From the NCBI RefSeq assembly GCF_947494055.1, contig NZ_CANLTR010000004.1:1-64000 (forward strand): a DNA stretch of 64,000 bases, given 5' to 3'. A program made the position numbers and the translations under genes. The notes under the pieces are model-generated. The model did no database searches and was not told where the DNA came from. It saw only the letters and a program-made list of their open reading frames with translations. This DNA comes from an uncultured Jannaschia sp. (GTDB taxonomy: Bacteria > Pseudomonadota > Alphaproteobacteria > Rhodobacterales > Rhodobacteraceae). Positions within the stretch are counted from its first letter, which is position 1, and each line of letters opens with the position of its first letter. Shown here piece by piece: positions 50,334-59,222 of this stretch.

Positions 50334-50888
50334 ATGGAAACGACCCCCATCGATCTCGAGCTAGCGGGCACCTGCGTCAACACGCTCGGCAATGCGATCG
50401 GCATGCCGCAGCTCTGCGACGCATGGTTCGCCAATCAGATCTTCTGGCTCCTCGTCGCGCTCGTCGCCATCTACCTGATCCTCACCCGGGTCGCCCTGCC
50501 GCGCGTGGGCGCGGTGCTTGCCGAGCGGTCGGGGACGATCTCGAACGACGTCGCCGCGGCCGAGGATCTGAAGCGTCAGGCCGCCGACGCGGAACGCGCC
50601 TACGAGCAGGCTCTGGCCGACGCCCGGGCCGAGGGGCAGCGCATCTCGGACGAGGCCCGCGCCGCCATCCGGGCCGATCTCGACGCGGCCATCGCGGAGG
50701 CCGACAAGAAGATTGCCGCGAAGTCGGCGGACAGCGAAGCGCAGATCGCCGAGATTCGCGACAATGCTGCCGCGAGCGTGGCCGAAGTGGCGCGCGACGT
50801 CGCGGGCGACATCGTGACGGCCTTGGGCGGCAAGCCCGACCAGGCCGCGATCGACTCCGCCGTCGATGCACGCGTGAAGGGGAACTGA
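50334..50888 (+). CDS. atpX: ATP synthase F0 subunit b'
   Basis: One of two b-type stalk proteins in alphaproteobacteria and phototrophs. The 184-residue protein has one membrane helix (about 32-55, [19 protein letters not shown]) and then a long Ala/Asp/Glu/Lys-rich helix for the stalk. It starts 85 bases after atpE and three bases before atpF. The symbols atpG and atpF2 are also in use for this subunit. Confidence 0.92.
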   Translation: METTPIDLELAGTCVNTLGNAIGMPQLCDAWFANQIFWLLVALVAIYLILTRVALPRVGAVLAERSGTISNDVAAAEDLKRQAADAERAYEQALADARAEGQRISDEARAAIRADLDAAIAEADKKIAAKSADSEAQIAEIRDNAAASVAEVARDVAGDIVTALGGKPDQAAIDSAVDARVKGN

Positions 50889-50891
50889 ACC

Positions 50892-51443
50892 ATGCGATAC
50901 GCCTTGCCCCTCCTGGTGATCGGATCGCCGGCTTTCGCCGCGACCGGTCCGTTCTTCTCGCTCGGCAATACCGACTTCATCGTCACGCTGGGCTTTCTCG
51001 TTTTCATTGGGGTCGTCCTCTACTTCCGGGTGCCCTCTCGCCTGACGAGGATGCTCGACGATCGCTCGACCGGAATCCGGTCCGATCTGGACGAAGCGCG
51101 GGCGCTTCGCGAAGAGGCGCAGGCGCTGCTTGCCAATTACGAGCGCAAGACGCGCGAGGCGAAGGCGCAGGCCGATCAGATCGTCGCCAATGCCAAAGCC
51201 GAGGCGCAATCCGCAGCCGAGCAGGCCAAGCTCGACCTGAAGACCTCCGTGGATCGCCGTTTGGCCGGGGCCGAGGAGCAGATCGAGAGCGCCCGGAACG
51301 CCGCCATTCGGGAGGTCCGCGACCGCGCCATCCAGGTGGCCACGGCGGTGGCTGGCGAAGTCGTCGCCAAGCAGATGTCGCCGGAGGACGCCGACCGGAT
51401 GATCGACCAGTCGATCGAGACGGTCTCGACCAAGCTGCACTGA
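50892..51443 (+). CDS. atpF: ATP synthase F0 subunit b
   Basis: Second stalk subunit, 183 residues. An N-terminal membrane segment (about 18-42, with TDFIVTLGFLVFIGVVLYF) precedes a long charged coiled coil (about 45-160). The C-terminus MSPEDADRMIDQSIETVSTKLH contacts delta. Last gene of atpI-B-E-X-F. Confidence 0.94.
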   Translation: MRYALPLLVIGSPAFAATGPFFSLGNTDFIVTLGFLVFIGVVLYFRVPSRLTRMLDDRSTGIRSDLDEARALREEAQALLANYERKTREAKAQADQIVANAKAEAQSAAEQAKLDLKTSVDRRLAGAEEQIESARNAAIREVRDRAIQVATAVAGEVVAKQMSPEDADRMIDQSIETVSTKLH

Positions 51444-51818
51444 TCGCTCCTTAGCCGGGCGGACCTCGGTACCGCCCTTCGTGCTCGGTATGTGCGGCGA
51501 CAGGCCTTCGTTGAAGTTTCAGCTGTTAGTTACAATGGGCAAAGGTCGCGGCGCTCGCGGCCGACCTGATTACGGCGGTGATGACGGACGTTCCGTTCTT
51601 TCGATGAGGGATGCGCCCGAAGGGCGAAGGTCGTAGGGGGCCGGCTTGCCTGTCGTGTCGAAGCGCCTCTATCCTCGTTCCATTCGTCGCTTGCTCCTGA
51701 TTGACTAGCGTCTGCCGCAATGAGGCAGGGACAGCCGAGGGGCGCGACACGCCGCCCGGTCTGCCGGCCCCCATGCGGGGTTCCCGGGCGTCGTCATGCG
51801 CTCCCTGGGTCACAATTC
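51444..51818. other. intergenic region between atpF and hrpB
   Basis: Convergent gap of 375 bases. GGGCGG (51457-51462) and CCGCCC (51472-51477) form a short hairpin just past atpF that may end the F0 transcript. The rest has several short frames on both strands but no product I recognise, and no tRNA-like fold is evident. Confidence 0.5.
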
Positions 51819-54161
51819 TCACTTCCGTTGCTTCGCGCGCGTCGTCGGCTCCGCCTGCGTCGGGTCCTCGGGCCAAGGGTGGCGTGGATAGGCGCCGCGC
51901 ATGTCGCGTCGGACATCGGCATAGGCCCCCGTCCAGAAGCCTGGCAGATCAGTCGTAATTGCCACAGGCCGCTGCGCCGGCGAAAGAAGTTCCATGCGGA
52001 GGGGCGTCGCGCCGACCGTCGGATGCCGCGTCTCGCCGAACACCTCCTGCAGCCGCAGCGAAATCGTCGGCACCTCGGGCGCGTAGTCGATCGAGACCTT
52101 CCGTCCGAGCGGCGTGCGGTAATGCGCCGGGGCAATCTCATCGAGCCGCCGCGCGGTGTTCCAGCCGATCCACGCCTGCAGGGCGTCGAATGGGTCGAGC
52201 CGCCCGAGCCCGTCCGCGTCCCGCGCGTCGCCGAGGAACGGCGCGAGCCAGTCCGAAAGGTTCGCCATCAGCGTCTCGTCGGAGACGTCGGCCAGACCGG
52301 ACGCCGCGATGCGCGCGCGCAGTAGCCGGGCGCGGCGGGTCCAGTCGAGGCAGTCGAGCCCGAGTGTGCGCACGCCATCGAGAACGGCCGCCGCGACGCT
52401 TGCGTCCGGGGCCCCAAGCCACGGGTGATCATCGAGTGCGATCGCGCCAAGCCGCTCCTGCTGTCGCGCCTCGACGCGCCGGTGCCGCGACGACCAGCGG
52501 CAGATTTCGATCCACCCGATGCGGTCGCCGAGCACATCGCGCAGATCCGCTTCCGAAATCGGGAGCGCCCGGCGGATGCGCGCCTCCGTCGGATCGCCGT
52601 CGAGATCGCAGGCGACGAGCAACCGAGCGCCGGCGAGCGGCTCGCCCTTCTCCATCCGGGCCCCCTTGCCGCCGGAGAGCAGCCAGCGCGGCGCGTCCCC
52701 CGGGCGGCGGAGCCCGACGCGGTCCGGGTAGGCCAGCGCGAGGCGCTGCGCATCCGACAGGTCGGGACCGTTTTCCCATCGCCGGAGGCGCCGTCCTTCC
52801 GCTTTCGCTTCCGCGGGCGGATTGCGTAGTGCGTCCGACAGATCGACCGATCCGGGCGGAAGCCGCACGGAGAGCAGACCCGCCAGCCGGGCGGCGCCCC
52901 GTCCGCCGCGCAGGAGCAGATGCGCCAGTCGCGGATGCAGCGGCAGCTTTGCCATGGCCCGACCGTGATCGGTGATCCGTCCGCCCTCGAGCGCCTCCAG
53001 TTCGGTCAGGAGCGCGCGCGCTTCGAAAAGCGCGCCCTCGGGTGGCGGCGTCAGGAACGGCAGCGCGTCCGAGCCCCATTCGGCCAGTTCGAGCGCCAGT
53101 CCGGCAAGGTCCGCCGAAGCGATCTCCGGGTCCGGAAAGGCGCGCATCCCGCCTTCCTCGCCGCGCGTCCAGTTGGCATAGGCGGCCCCCTCGGCAACGC
53201 GCCCGGCGCGACCGGCCCGCTGCGCCGCCTCGGCGCGGGTGGCCCGCTCGGTGACGAGCCGGGACATGCCCGAGCCGGGATCGAACCGTGCTCGCCGCGC
53301 CCGACCGCCATCCACCACGGCGCGCACGCCTTCGATCGTCAGCGACGTCTCCGCGATCGAGGTGGCGAGCACGACCTTCCGCCGCGCCCCGCCGGGTGCG
53401 ATGGCCGCCTGTTGCGCCGCGAAGGGCAGGGCACCGTAGAGCGGGCGAATCTCGGCGTCGATCCTGTTCAGCAGCGCGGCACAGCGCCGGATCTCGCCTT
53501 CGCCGGGCAGGAAGGCCAGAATGTCGCCCGGGTTCTCCTCCAGCGCCCGCGTGACGAGGCCTGCGACCTGCGCTTCGAAGCGTTGCCCTTCGGGCGGCGG
53601 GCGGTCGCGCCAGCGGCGTTCGACCGTATGGCTGCGACCCCCGGAGGTCACCACGGGCGCGTCAAGCAACTCCGCCACCGGCGCGGCGTCGAGCGTCGCC
53701 GACATGACGACGACCGCGAGATCCGGGCGAAGCGCGGCCCGAGCTTCCCATGTCAGCGCGAGGCCCAGATCGGCGTTGAGGGAGCGCTCGTGGAACTCGT
53801 CGAAGATGACGCAGCCGACGCCCGGCAATTCCGGATCGGCCTGGATCATCCGCGTGAGGATGCCTTCGGTGACGACCTCGATCCGGGTGGCTTTCGACGT
53901 CTCGGAGGCGCCGCGCATGCGGAAGCCGACCGTCTCGCCGACCGCCTCTCTCAGCGTCTCCGCCATTCGTGCGGCGGCGGCGCGGGTGGCCAGCCGGCGC
54001 GGCTCGAGCATGACGATCCGGCCTTCGACCACTGGCAGGAGTGCCAGCGGAACGCGCGTGGTCTTGCCCGCGCCCGGCGGCGCCTGCAGCACCGCGACTC
54101 CGTGGTCGCGGATCGCGGCCAGAAGCTGTGGCAGCGCGTCGTCGATCGGCAGGGGCGTCAT
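51819..54161 (-). CDS. hrpB: ATP-dependent helicase HrpB
   Basis: DEAH/RHA-type helicase of 780 residues. Motif I is APPGAGKTTRVP (about 26-37), motif II IFDEFHERS (about 120, DEFH instead of DEAH, typical of HrpB), and motif III VMSATL. Motif IV-VI features include LATSIAETSLTIEGVRAVVDGG and RAEAAQRAGRAGRVAEG. The C-terminal HrpB domain (about 640-760) has a final PVAITTDLPGFWTGAYADVR. RNA processing role not well defined in bacteria. ATGA overlap with the DUF3108 gene upstream. Confidence 0.95.
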   Translation of the reverse strand: MTPLPIDDALPQLLAAIRDHGVAVLQAPPGAGKTTRVPLALLPVVEGRIVMLEPRRLATRAAAARMAETLREAVGETVGFRMRGASETSKATRIEVVTEGILTRMIQADPELPGVGCVIFDEFHERSLNADLGLALTWEARAALRPDLAVVVMSATLDAAPVAELLDAPVVTSGGRSHTVERRWRDRPPPEGQRFEAQVAGLVTRALEENPGDILAFLPGEGEIRRCAALLNRIDAEIRPLYGALPFAAQQAAIAPGGARRKVVLATSIAETSLTIEGVRAVVDGGRARRARFDPGSGMSRLVTERATRAEAAQRAGRAGRVAEGAAYANWTRGEEGGMRAFPDPEIASADLAGLALELAEWGSDALPFLTPPPEGALFEARALLTELEALEGGRITDHGRAMAKLPLHPRLAHLLLRGGRGAARLAGLLSVRLPPGSVDLSDALRNPPAEAKAEGRRLRRWENGPDLSDAQRLALAYPDRVGLRRPGDAPRWLLSGGKGARMEKGEPLAGARLLVACDLDGDPTEARIRRALPISEADLRDVLGDRIGWIEICRWSSRHRRVEARQQERLGAIALDDHPWLGAPDASVAAAVLDGVRTLGLDCLDWTRRARLLRARIAASGLADVSDETLMANLSDWLAPFLGDARDADGLGRLDPFDALQAWIGWNTARRLDEIAPAHYRTPLGRKVSIDYAPEVPTISLRLQEVFGETRHPTVGATPLRMELLSPAQRPVAITTDLPGFWTGAYADVRRDMRGAYPRHPWPEDPTQAEPTTRAKQRK

Positions 54162-54874
54162 CGGCGGCGCAGCACCGCGTCGCCGAAGCGGGTAGGGGAG
54201 CGCACCTCGGTGACGGCGACCGCGCCCGATCCCGTCGGGGCGTAGAGGATGTCGAGGCGAACCACCGGACGTTCGGCCAGTCGTTCGGGAGAATAGCCCG
54301 CGATCCGGCGGTATTCACCGACGCAGCGGATCGTCCCGTCGCCGCCCGTCTCCGGCTGACCGAGTGTCAGACGCGAGACGTGCCGACCGTCGAACAGTTC
54401 ATAACGCCGGTTGCACGCCCAGCCCGGCTCCGTGGGACGCATCACGTCAAAGAGCGCGCTGAGCGGGTCGATGACGCCGGTCTGTTCGGTCGGCTCGATA
54501 TCGTGGTCTTGCGGATCGCGGGGCGGAGTGAAGGTCACCGTTGCGGGGCGGGTGCCGCGGAAGGCGACCTCGGCCTGCGTGCGCTCGCCGTCGTCGTCCT
54601 CCAGTTCGGAATAGCTCTGAGAGACGGGGCGGCCGCTCACGTATTGGCCATTTGCCCGACCTTCGTATCCGTATTTCAGAAGCGAGCCGACGAGCCCCGT
54701 CGCCTTCGCCTCCGCGGCGACGGAATAGGCGGGGCCCTGCTGCCGGCCGGAGAGCCCGATCTCACCGCCGGTAATGCCGCGCAGGGAAAGGGTGAAATTG
54801 GCGTCGTAGTCCTGGGACGCGGCGGGCAGGGCGATCGCGATCAGGATCGCGGCGAAGGCGGAACGAACGGTCAT
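54158..54874 (-). CDS. DUF3108 family exported protein
   Basis: A 238-residue protein with a signal peptide (about 1-20, ending in ASQ). The body is beta-rich and fits DUF3108: [41 protein letters not shown], then [12 protein letters not shown] and [14 protein letters not shown]. Likely periplasmic; function unknown. GTGACG, 17 bases, TAGATA stands upstream as a weak promoter. Couples by ATGA to hrpB. Confidence 0.82.
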   Translation of the reverse strand: MTVRSAFAAILIAIALPAASQDYDANFTLSLRGITGGEIGLSGRQQGPAYSVAAEAKATGLVGSLLKYGYEGRANGQYVSGRPVSQSYSELEDDDGERTQAEVAFRGTRPATVTFTPPRDPQDHDIEPTEQTGVIDPLSALFDVMRPTEPGWACNRRYELFDGRHVSRLTLGQPETGGDGTIRCVGEYRRIAGYSPERLAERPVVRLDILYAPTGSGAVAVTEVRSPTRFGDAVLRRR

Positions 54875-54969
54875 GACGGGATCCTGGTTTGGGGCGACCC
54901 TCTATCTAGGGGCAACGCGTGGCGGCGTCACGCAGGCGGCCCTGCTTGCATCGTGGCACGGCCGGGGGC

Positions 54970-55965
54970 ATGGCATCGGCTATGCCTGCCGACGATCCCC
55001 TCCATGCGCCCGTCCTCGAGGGCGACCGCCGGGCCCTGGCGCGCGCGATCACTTTGGTGGAAAGCACGCGGTCCGACCATCGCGCCCGGGCGGCGTCTTT
55101 GCTCGACGGGCTGCGGGACACGGACCGGCAGGCGTTGCGGATCGGGCTGTCGGGCACGCCGGGCGTCGGCAAGTCCACCTTTATCGAGGCATTCGGGACC
55201 ATGTTGACGGGGCAGGGGACGCGCGTCGCGGTGCTGGCGGTCGATCCGTCCTCCGCGCGCACGGGCGGCTCGATCCTCGGCGACAAGACCCGGATGGACC
55301 GGCTGGCGCGCGATCCGCTGGCCTTCGTCCGGCCCTCGCCCTCGGCCACGCATCTGGGCGGCGTCGCGCGGCGCACGCGGGAGGCGGTGGCGCTTTGCGA
55401 GGCGGCAGGCTTCGACGTGGTGCTCATCGAGACGGTGGGCGTGGGCCAGTCCGAGACGATGGTCGCGCAGATCGCGGACCTGTTCGTCCTCCTGCTCGCC
55501 CCCGCCGGAGGCGACGAGTTGCAGGGGGTGAAACGCGGGATCATGGAGATCGCCGACCTGATTCTCGTCAACAAGGCGGACGGCGACCTGCTCGCGACCG
55601 CGACGCGGACGGTGGCCGATTACGCCGGGGCGCTGCGCCTGTTGCGGAAGCGGCCGCAGGACCCGCCGAACGTTCCGAAGGCGCTACCGGTCTCCGCGAC
55701 GGAGGGGACGGGGCTTGGCCGGGCCTGGGAGGAGATGCGGGCGCTGGCCGATTGGCGGCGGGCGCATGGCCATTGGGACCGGACGCGCTCCCAGCAGGCG
55801 GCCCACTGGTTCGCGGAGGAGGTGCGGGCGGGACTGCTCGCACGCCTGACGGAGGATGCCGAAACCCGCGCGCTGATGGCCGCGCTTGCGGAGGATGTCG
55901 CCAGGGGCGCCCGCGACCCGAAGGCAGCGGCGGCAGAGATGCTGCAATCGCTGCGCGGTGCTTGA
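54970..55965 (+). CDS. meaB: methylmalonyl-CoA mutase-associated GTPase MeaB
   Basis: G3E-type GTPase that loads and protects the B12 cofactor of methylmalonyl-CoA mutase. About 331 residues: P-loop [17 protein letters not shown] (about 55), the switch region [29 protein letters not shown] (motif III) and LVNKADGD (NKxD). A dimerisation arm at the C-terminus is shorter than average. Two starts are possible, 54970 and 54982. The mutase itself is not here; methylmalonyl-CoA epimerase lies 30 kb away. Confidence 0.94.
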   Translation: MASAMPADDPLHAPVLEGDRRALARAITLVESTRSDHRARAASLLDGLRDTDRQALRIGLSGTPGVGKSTFIEAFGTMLTGQGTRVAVLAVDPSSARTGGSILGDKTRMDRLARDPLAFVRPSPSATHLGGVARRTREAVALCEAAGFDVVLIETVGVGQSETMVAQIADLFVLLLAPAGGDELQGVKRGIMEIADLILVNKADGDLLATATRTVADYAGALRLLRKRPQDPPNVPKALPVSATEGTGLGRAWEEMRALADWRRAHGHWDRTRSQQAAHWFAEEVRAGLLARLTEDAETRALMAALAEDVARGARDPKAAAAEMLQSLRGA

Positions 55966-55990
55966 CCTCGCGCGTCGCCGCGACTAGAGA
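55962..55990 (+). promoter_or_regulatory. sigma70-like promoter for rpmB
   Basis: TTGACC (55962-55967), 17-base spacer, TAGAGA (55985-55990). The -35 overlaps the meaB stop codon (TGA 55963-55965). It is 68 bases before the rpmB ATG. Confidence 0.7.
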
Positions 55991-56057
55991 GCCGCGACCC
56001 GAGGGGCTGATGGAGGCCCCGGACACCTATTTGAACAGACGAAACCGGAGTTGTGCC

Positions 56058-56360
56058 ATGTCGCGCGTCTGCGAACTCAGCGGAAAAGGCCCGATGACGG
56101 GCAACAATGTCAGCCACGCCAACAACAAGACCCGGCGTCGCTTCCTGCCGAACCTGAACGACGTGACGCTGCAATCCGAGGCGCTCGGCCGCGGCTTCAA
56201 GCTCCGTATCTCGACCCACGCGTTGCGAACGGTCGATCACCGCGGCGGGCTCGACGCGTATCTCGCGAAGACGAAGGATTCGGACCTCTCGCCGCGCGCG
56301 CTGAAGATCAAGCGCGACATCGCCAAGTCGTCGGACACGGCGGCCGCGCTCGAAGCCTGA
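56058..56360 (+). CDS. rpmB: 50S ribosomal protein L28
   Basis: Ribosomal protein L28, 100 residues, somewhat longer than the 78-residue E. coli form, as in other alphaproteobacteria. It starts [20 protein letters not shown] and has [30 protein letters not shown] and [18 protein letters not shown]. Own promoter and terminator, so monocistronic. Confidence 0.97.
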   Translation: MSRVCELSGKGPMTGNNVSHANNKTRRRFLPNLNDVTLQSEALGRGFKLRISTHALRTVDHRGGLDAYLAKTKDSDLSPRALKIKRDIAKSSDTAAALEA

Positions 56361-56379
56361 GCGGCGATCGATCCGGACG

Positions 56380-56403
56380 AAGGCCCCCGAGCGGGGCCTT
56401 TTT
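56380..56403 (+). terminator. intrinsic terminator of rpmB
   Basis: AAGGCCCC (56380-56387), loop CGAGC, GGGGCCTT (56393-56400), then TTT. The U-tract reaches the cobB stop codon on the other strand, so the hairpin probably serves both transcripts. Confidence 0.85.
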
Positions 56404-57092
56404 CATGTTCCGAGGATTTCGGCGACCCAGACCGGGACCGTCTCGCTCGCCGGTCCCTCGCGCACTTCGTCGAAACGTCCGCCGGAGGCTTCGAGGTTGA
56501 GCTCCAGCGTCCGGGCGCCTGCCTCCCGCGCCAGTTCCACGAACCCGGCCGCAGGATAGACGGTGCCGGACGTGCCTATGCTGACGAAGAGGTCGGCTCG
56601 GGACAAAGCAGTCTCGATCTCGTCCATCCGGTAGGGCATCTCCCCGAACCAGACCACGTCTGGCCGCGTCGCGGAGACACCGCAGGCCGGGCAGGGGTCG
56701 TCGGGCGCCATGACCGGTGGGGCCGGCCATCGCGTTGTGCAGGCGGCGCAGAGGGCGCCGGAGAGTTCGCCATGCATGTGGATCACGTTCCGGGCACCGA
56801 CCCGTTCGAGCATGTCGTCCACGTTCTGCGTCACCAGTGTCAGGCCGGGCCGGGTCGACAGTCGCGCCAGGGCAGCATGCGCCGCGTTCGGCGTCGCGGC
56901 GACCATGTTCGCGCGCCGGGCATTGTAGAAGTCGTGAACCAGGCCGGAGTTGCGCGCGAAGCCCTCGGGCGTCGCCACCTCGTTCAGATCGTAACGGGTC
57001 CAGAGCCCGGCCACGTCCCGGAACGTGCCGAGCCCGGACTCCGCGCTCAGCCCCGCTCCCGAGAGCACGACGATGCGATCTGTCCGGCTCAA
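56403..57092 (-). CDS. cobB: NAD-dependent protein deacylase (sirtuin, CobB type)
   Basis: NAD-dependent removal of acyl groups from lysines. The 229-residue class III sirtuin has the NAD loop GAGLSAESGLGTFRD (about 12-26), YNARRAN carrying the Tyr-xx-Arg pair that marks desuccinylase/demalonylase activity, and TQNVDDML. HMHGEL carries the catalytic His (about 113), and the zinc Cys pairs are CAACTTRW and CPACG. The start is a TTG inside a TTGA overlap with the upstream lipoprotein gene; conserved sequence begins immediately after it. Confidence 0.93.
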   Translation of the reverse strand: MSRTDRIVVLSGAGLSAESGLGTFRDVAGLWTRYDLNEVATPEGFARNSGLVHDFYNARRANMVAATPNAAHAALARLSTRPGLTLVTQNVDDMLERVGARNVIHMHGELSGALCAACTTRWPAPPVMAPDDPCPACGVSATRPDVVWFGEMPYRMDEIETALSRADLFVSIGTSGTVYPAAGFVELAREAGARTLELNLEASGGRFDEVREGPASETVPVWVAEILGT

Positions 57093-57445
57093 GTGCAGGT
57101 GCGTTCGGCGATCTCGACGAATTGCTTGTAGCGCAGCCAGAAGCGCTCGTCGCCGGCCCTGTCCGATTGGCGCGTGACCTGCGCCAGATGCGGATCGCGG
57201 AAGAAGGCCACGGCGCGCGCCTGCTCGCTGCGGTTCAGGACGGTGTTCGCCGAGGCCTGCACGCAGCCGCACAGATCGTTCGACGCGGCGACGCGGTCGG
57301 CGCGAAGACAAGCCGTATGGACGGGCCCGGTGGCGAAGCTGCGCACCGGCGCGTTCAGGCGGCCGCCGCCCACGGCATCGCCGGAGCCGCAGGCCGACAG
57401 CGCTGACAACGCCGCCAGCGCGATAGGAAGTCTGATCGGGGTCAT
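57089..57445 (-). CDS. small putative lipoprotein, unknown function
   Basis: A 118-residue protein starting MTPIRLPIALAALSALSACGSGD, a lipoprotein signal with lipobox LSAC and the modified Cys at about residue 19. The mature part has three further Cys and the motifs NDLCGCVQASANTVL, RAVAFFRDPHLAQVTRQSD and FWLRYKQFVEIAERTC. Rhodobacteraceae homologues are often labelled 'arginine transporter', which the sequence does not support. Co-directional with cobB via TTGA overlap. Confidence 0.75.
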   Translation of the reverse strand: MTPIRLPIALAALSALSACGSGDAVGGGRLNAPVRSFATGPVHTACLRADRVAASNDLCGCVQASANTVLNRSEQARAVAFFRDPHLAQVTRQSDRAGDERFWLRYKQFVEIAERTCT

Positions 57446-57527
57446 GTCTGCCCGGCCTCCGATATTCTTGGTTTTATGGGAGGATGCCAGAGGCCGGATG
57501 TGCTGACAAGAATTCCGGGCGCGACGA

Positions 57528-58808
57528 TCAGGCGCTGTGGCGGGCGCGGCGGCGGCGTCCCGGTTTGGCGGCCGGCCTGGCACCGGTATTCGTCGCCTTC
57601 GGAGCGCCACGCCCCTGACCCGCGCCACGACGGCCACCACCGCCGCGTTGCTGCTTCGGCTTGGCCTCCTCCTGCGCGGGGGTCCAGCGCCGGCCGGAGG
57701 CGACGGGGATCTGGCTCTTGATGACCCGCTCGATATCCTTCAGCTCGACCATCTCGTCGGGCGCGCAGAGCGTGATCGCTGCCCCTTCGCGCCCCGCCCG
57801 GGCGGTCCGGCCGATCCGGTGGACGTAGGTCTCGGCGACGTTCGGCAGTTCGTAGTTGTAGACGTGCTTGACCACCGGAATGTCGAGCCCGCGTGCCGCC
57901 ACGTCGGTCGCGACGAGGACCGGCGCAGTGCCGTCGGTGAACGCCTCGAGCGCGCGGGTGCGCTGACCCTGACTCCGGTTGCCGTGGATCGCCACGGCCT
58001 CCACGCCTGCACTTGTCAGCTGCTTGGCCAACCGGTCGGAGCCGTGCTTTGTGCGCGCAAAGACAAGCGCCGCCTCGCCCGGATGGGCGCGCAGCAGGTC
58101 GATGAGGAGGCCCGGCTTCTCGGCCTTGGCGATGTAGTGGATCGACTGCTCGATCTTGTCCGCGGTCTGGCCGGAGACCGCGACCTGCACGCGGACAGGG
58201 CGATCTAGATAGGTTGCCGCCAGTGCCTCCATGTCCTTCGGCATCGTCGCCGAGAACAGCAGCGTCTGCCGTTCCTTCGGCAGCTTGGGCGCGATCTGGC
58301 GCAGGGCATGGATAAAGCCCATGTCAAGCATCTGGTCCGCCTCGTCGAGCACGAGGAAATGACTCGCACCGAGATTGACGGCGCCGCGGTCCAGCAGGTC
58401 GATCAACCGGCCGGGCGTCGCGACCAGCAGGTCCACGCCGCGCTCCATGCGCTTGATCTGGGGATTGATGCCGACGCCACCGACCACGCGCGCGACTTTC
58501 AGGTGGGTGCCCTTGATGTAGCCGTCGAGGCTCTCGGCGATCTGGTTCACGAGCTCCCGCGTCGGCGCGAGAATAAGCGCGCGTGCGGTGCGCGGGGCAG
58601 GGCGCGCATTGTCCTCGAACAAGTGCTGCACGAGCGGCAATCCGAAGGCCGCGGTCTTGCCGGTGCCGGTCTGGGCGAGGCCCATGACGTCGCGACCCTC
58701 CAGCGCGGGCGGGATCGCCTGCTTCTGGATCGGGGTCGGGTCCTTGATGCCCATCTCGTCGAGGGCGGCGATGAGGCGGGGCTTCAGCCCCAGCATGTCG
58801 AAATCCAT
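57528..58808 (-). CDS. DEAD-box ATP-dependent RNA helicase (RhlE-like)
   Basis: A 426-residue RNA helicase. Q motif PTPIQKQAIPP, motif I MGLAQTGTGKTAAF (about 43-55), Ia PTRELVNQI, II VLDEADQML (about 156), III SATMPKD, V VATDVAARGLDIP and VI HRIGRTARAG (about 330). The basic, Gly/Arg/Lys-rich tail (last 50 residues) probably contacts RNA. Ribosome assembly or cold adaptation are the usual roles. A perfect hairpin sits just upstream of the start in the leader. Confidence 0.94.
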   Translation of the reverse strand: MDFDMLGLKPRLIAALDEMGIKDPTPIQKQAIPPALEGRDVMGLAQTGTGKTAAFGLPLVQHLFEDNARPAPRTARALILAPTRELVNQIAESLDGYIKGTHLKVARVVGGVGINPQIKRMERGVDLLVATPGRLIDLLDRGAVNLGASHFLVLDEADQMLDMGFIHALRQIAPKLPKERQTLLFSATMPKDMEALAATYLDRPVRVQVAVSGQTADKIEQSIHYIAKAEKPGLLIDLLRAHPGEAALVFARTKHGSDRLAKQLTSAGVEAVAIHGNRSQGQRTRALEAFTDGTAPVLVATDVAARGLDIPVVKHVYNYELPNVAETYVHRIGRTARAGREGAAITLCAPDEMVELKDIERVIKSQIPVASGRRWTPAQEEAKPKQQRGGGGRRGAGQGRGAPKATNTGARPAAKPGRRRRARHSA

Positions 58809-59222
58809 GAAATGTCCTGTCGCGTCCCGCGGGGACGCTAGCGGCGCGCAACGCGGCGCGCGGTTTCGGGGTCACGGACCGCGATCGCGATCCGCGCCTC
58901 CCCGGCGTGATCCTTGGGAAAGCGTCCCGCCCGTCGTTGGGGCGTCCCTCGTGGACGACCGGCTCACGCGGCCCGAGGGGCGGGGTTGGGGGGCATGTGG
59001 GACAGGGAGGGACTGGTGTCAAGCGCCGGGGGCGGGCTCGGGTTCGAAAGGAGGATTGCCGATCCGTATCTCCCTTCGCTGGTCGGGTTTTCTGCTAACC
59101 AAGTTGTTGAAAAGTTCTGGAACGAGTTTGACGAGCCTCTAGAAAGCTTCCGGCCGATCAGTTGACGGGAAGCATGCCGGACGGGTCGCGATCGAACTGA
59201 GGGACGAAAGGATCATCGGCGC
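58809..59222. other. intergenic region between the DEAD-box helicase and the RTX protease
   Basis: Divergent gap of 414 bases. GCGTCCC (58822-58828) with GGGACGC (58832-58838) forms a tight hairpin in the helicase leader. Around 59090-59160 the composition becomes AT-richer, as expected for the promoter of the rightward protease gene, but no clean -35/-10 pair is seen. No gene recognised. Confidence 0.5.

Noticed and set aside
51444..51818. Search for a tRNA or small RNA in the atpF-hrpB gap
   Set aside because: No cloverleaf-like arrangement or TTCGA-type T-loop with matching stems could be built by eye.
52920..54245. 441-codon plus-strand frame opposite hrpB
   Set aside because: Shadow of a recognised helicase; composition biased, no known domain.
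57089..57445. 'Arginine transporter' label often attached to homologues of the small lipoprotein
   Set aside because: Single lipobox signal and a short soluble domain; no membrane helices or transporter motifs, so the label is not supported.
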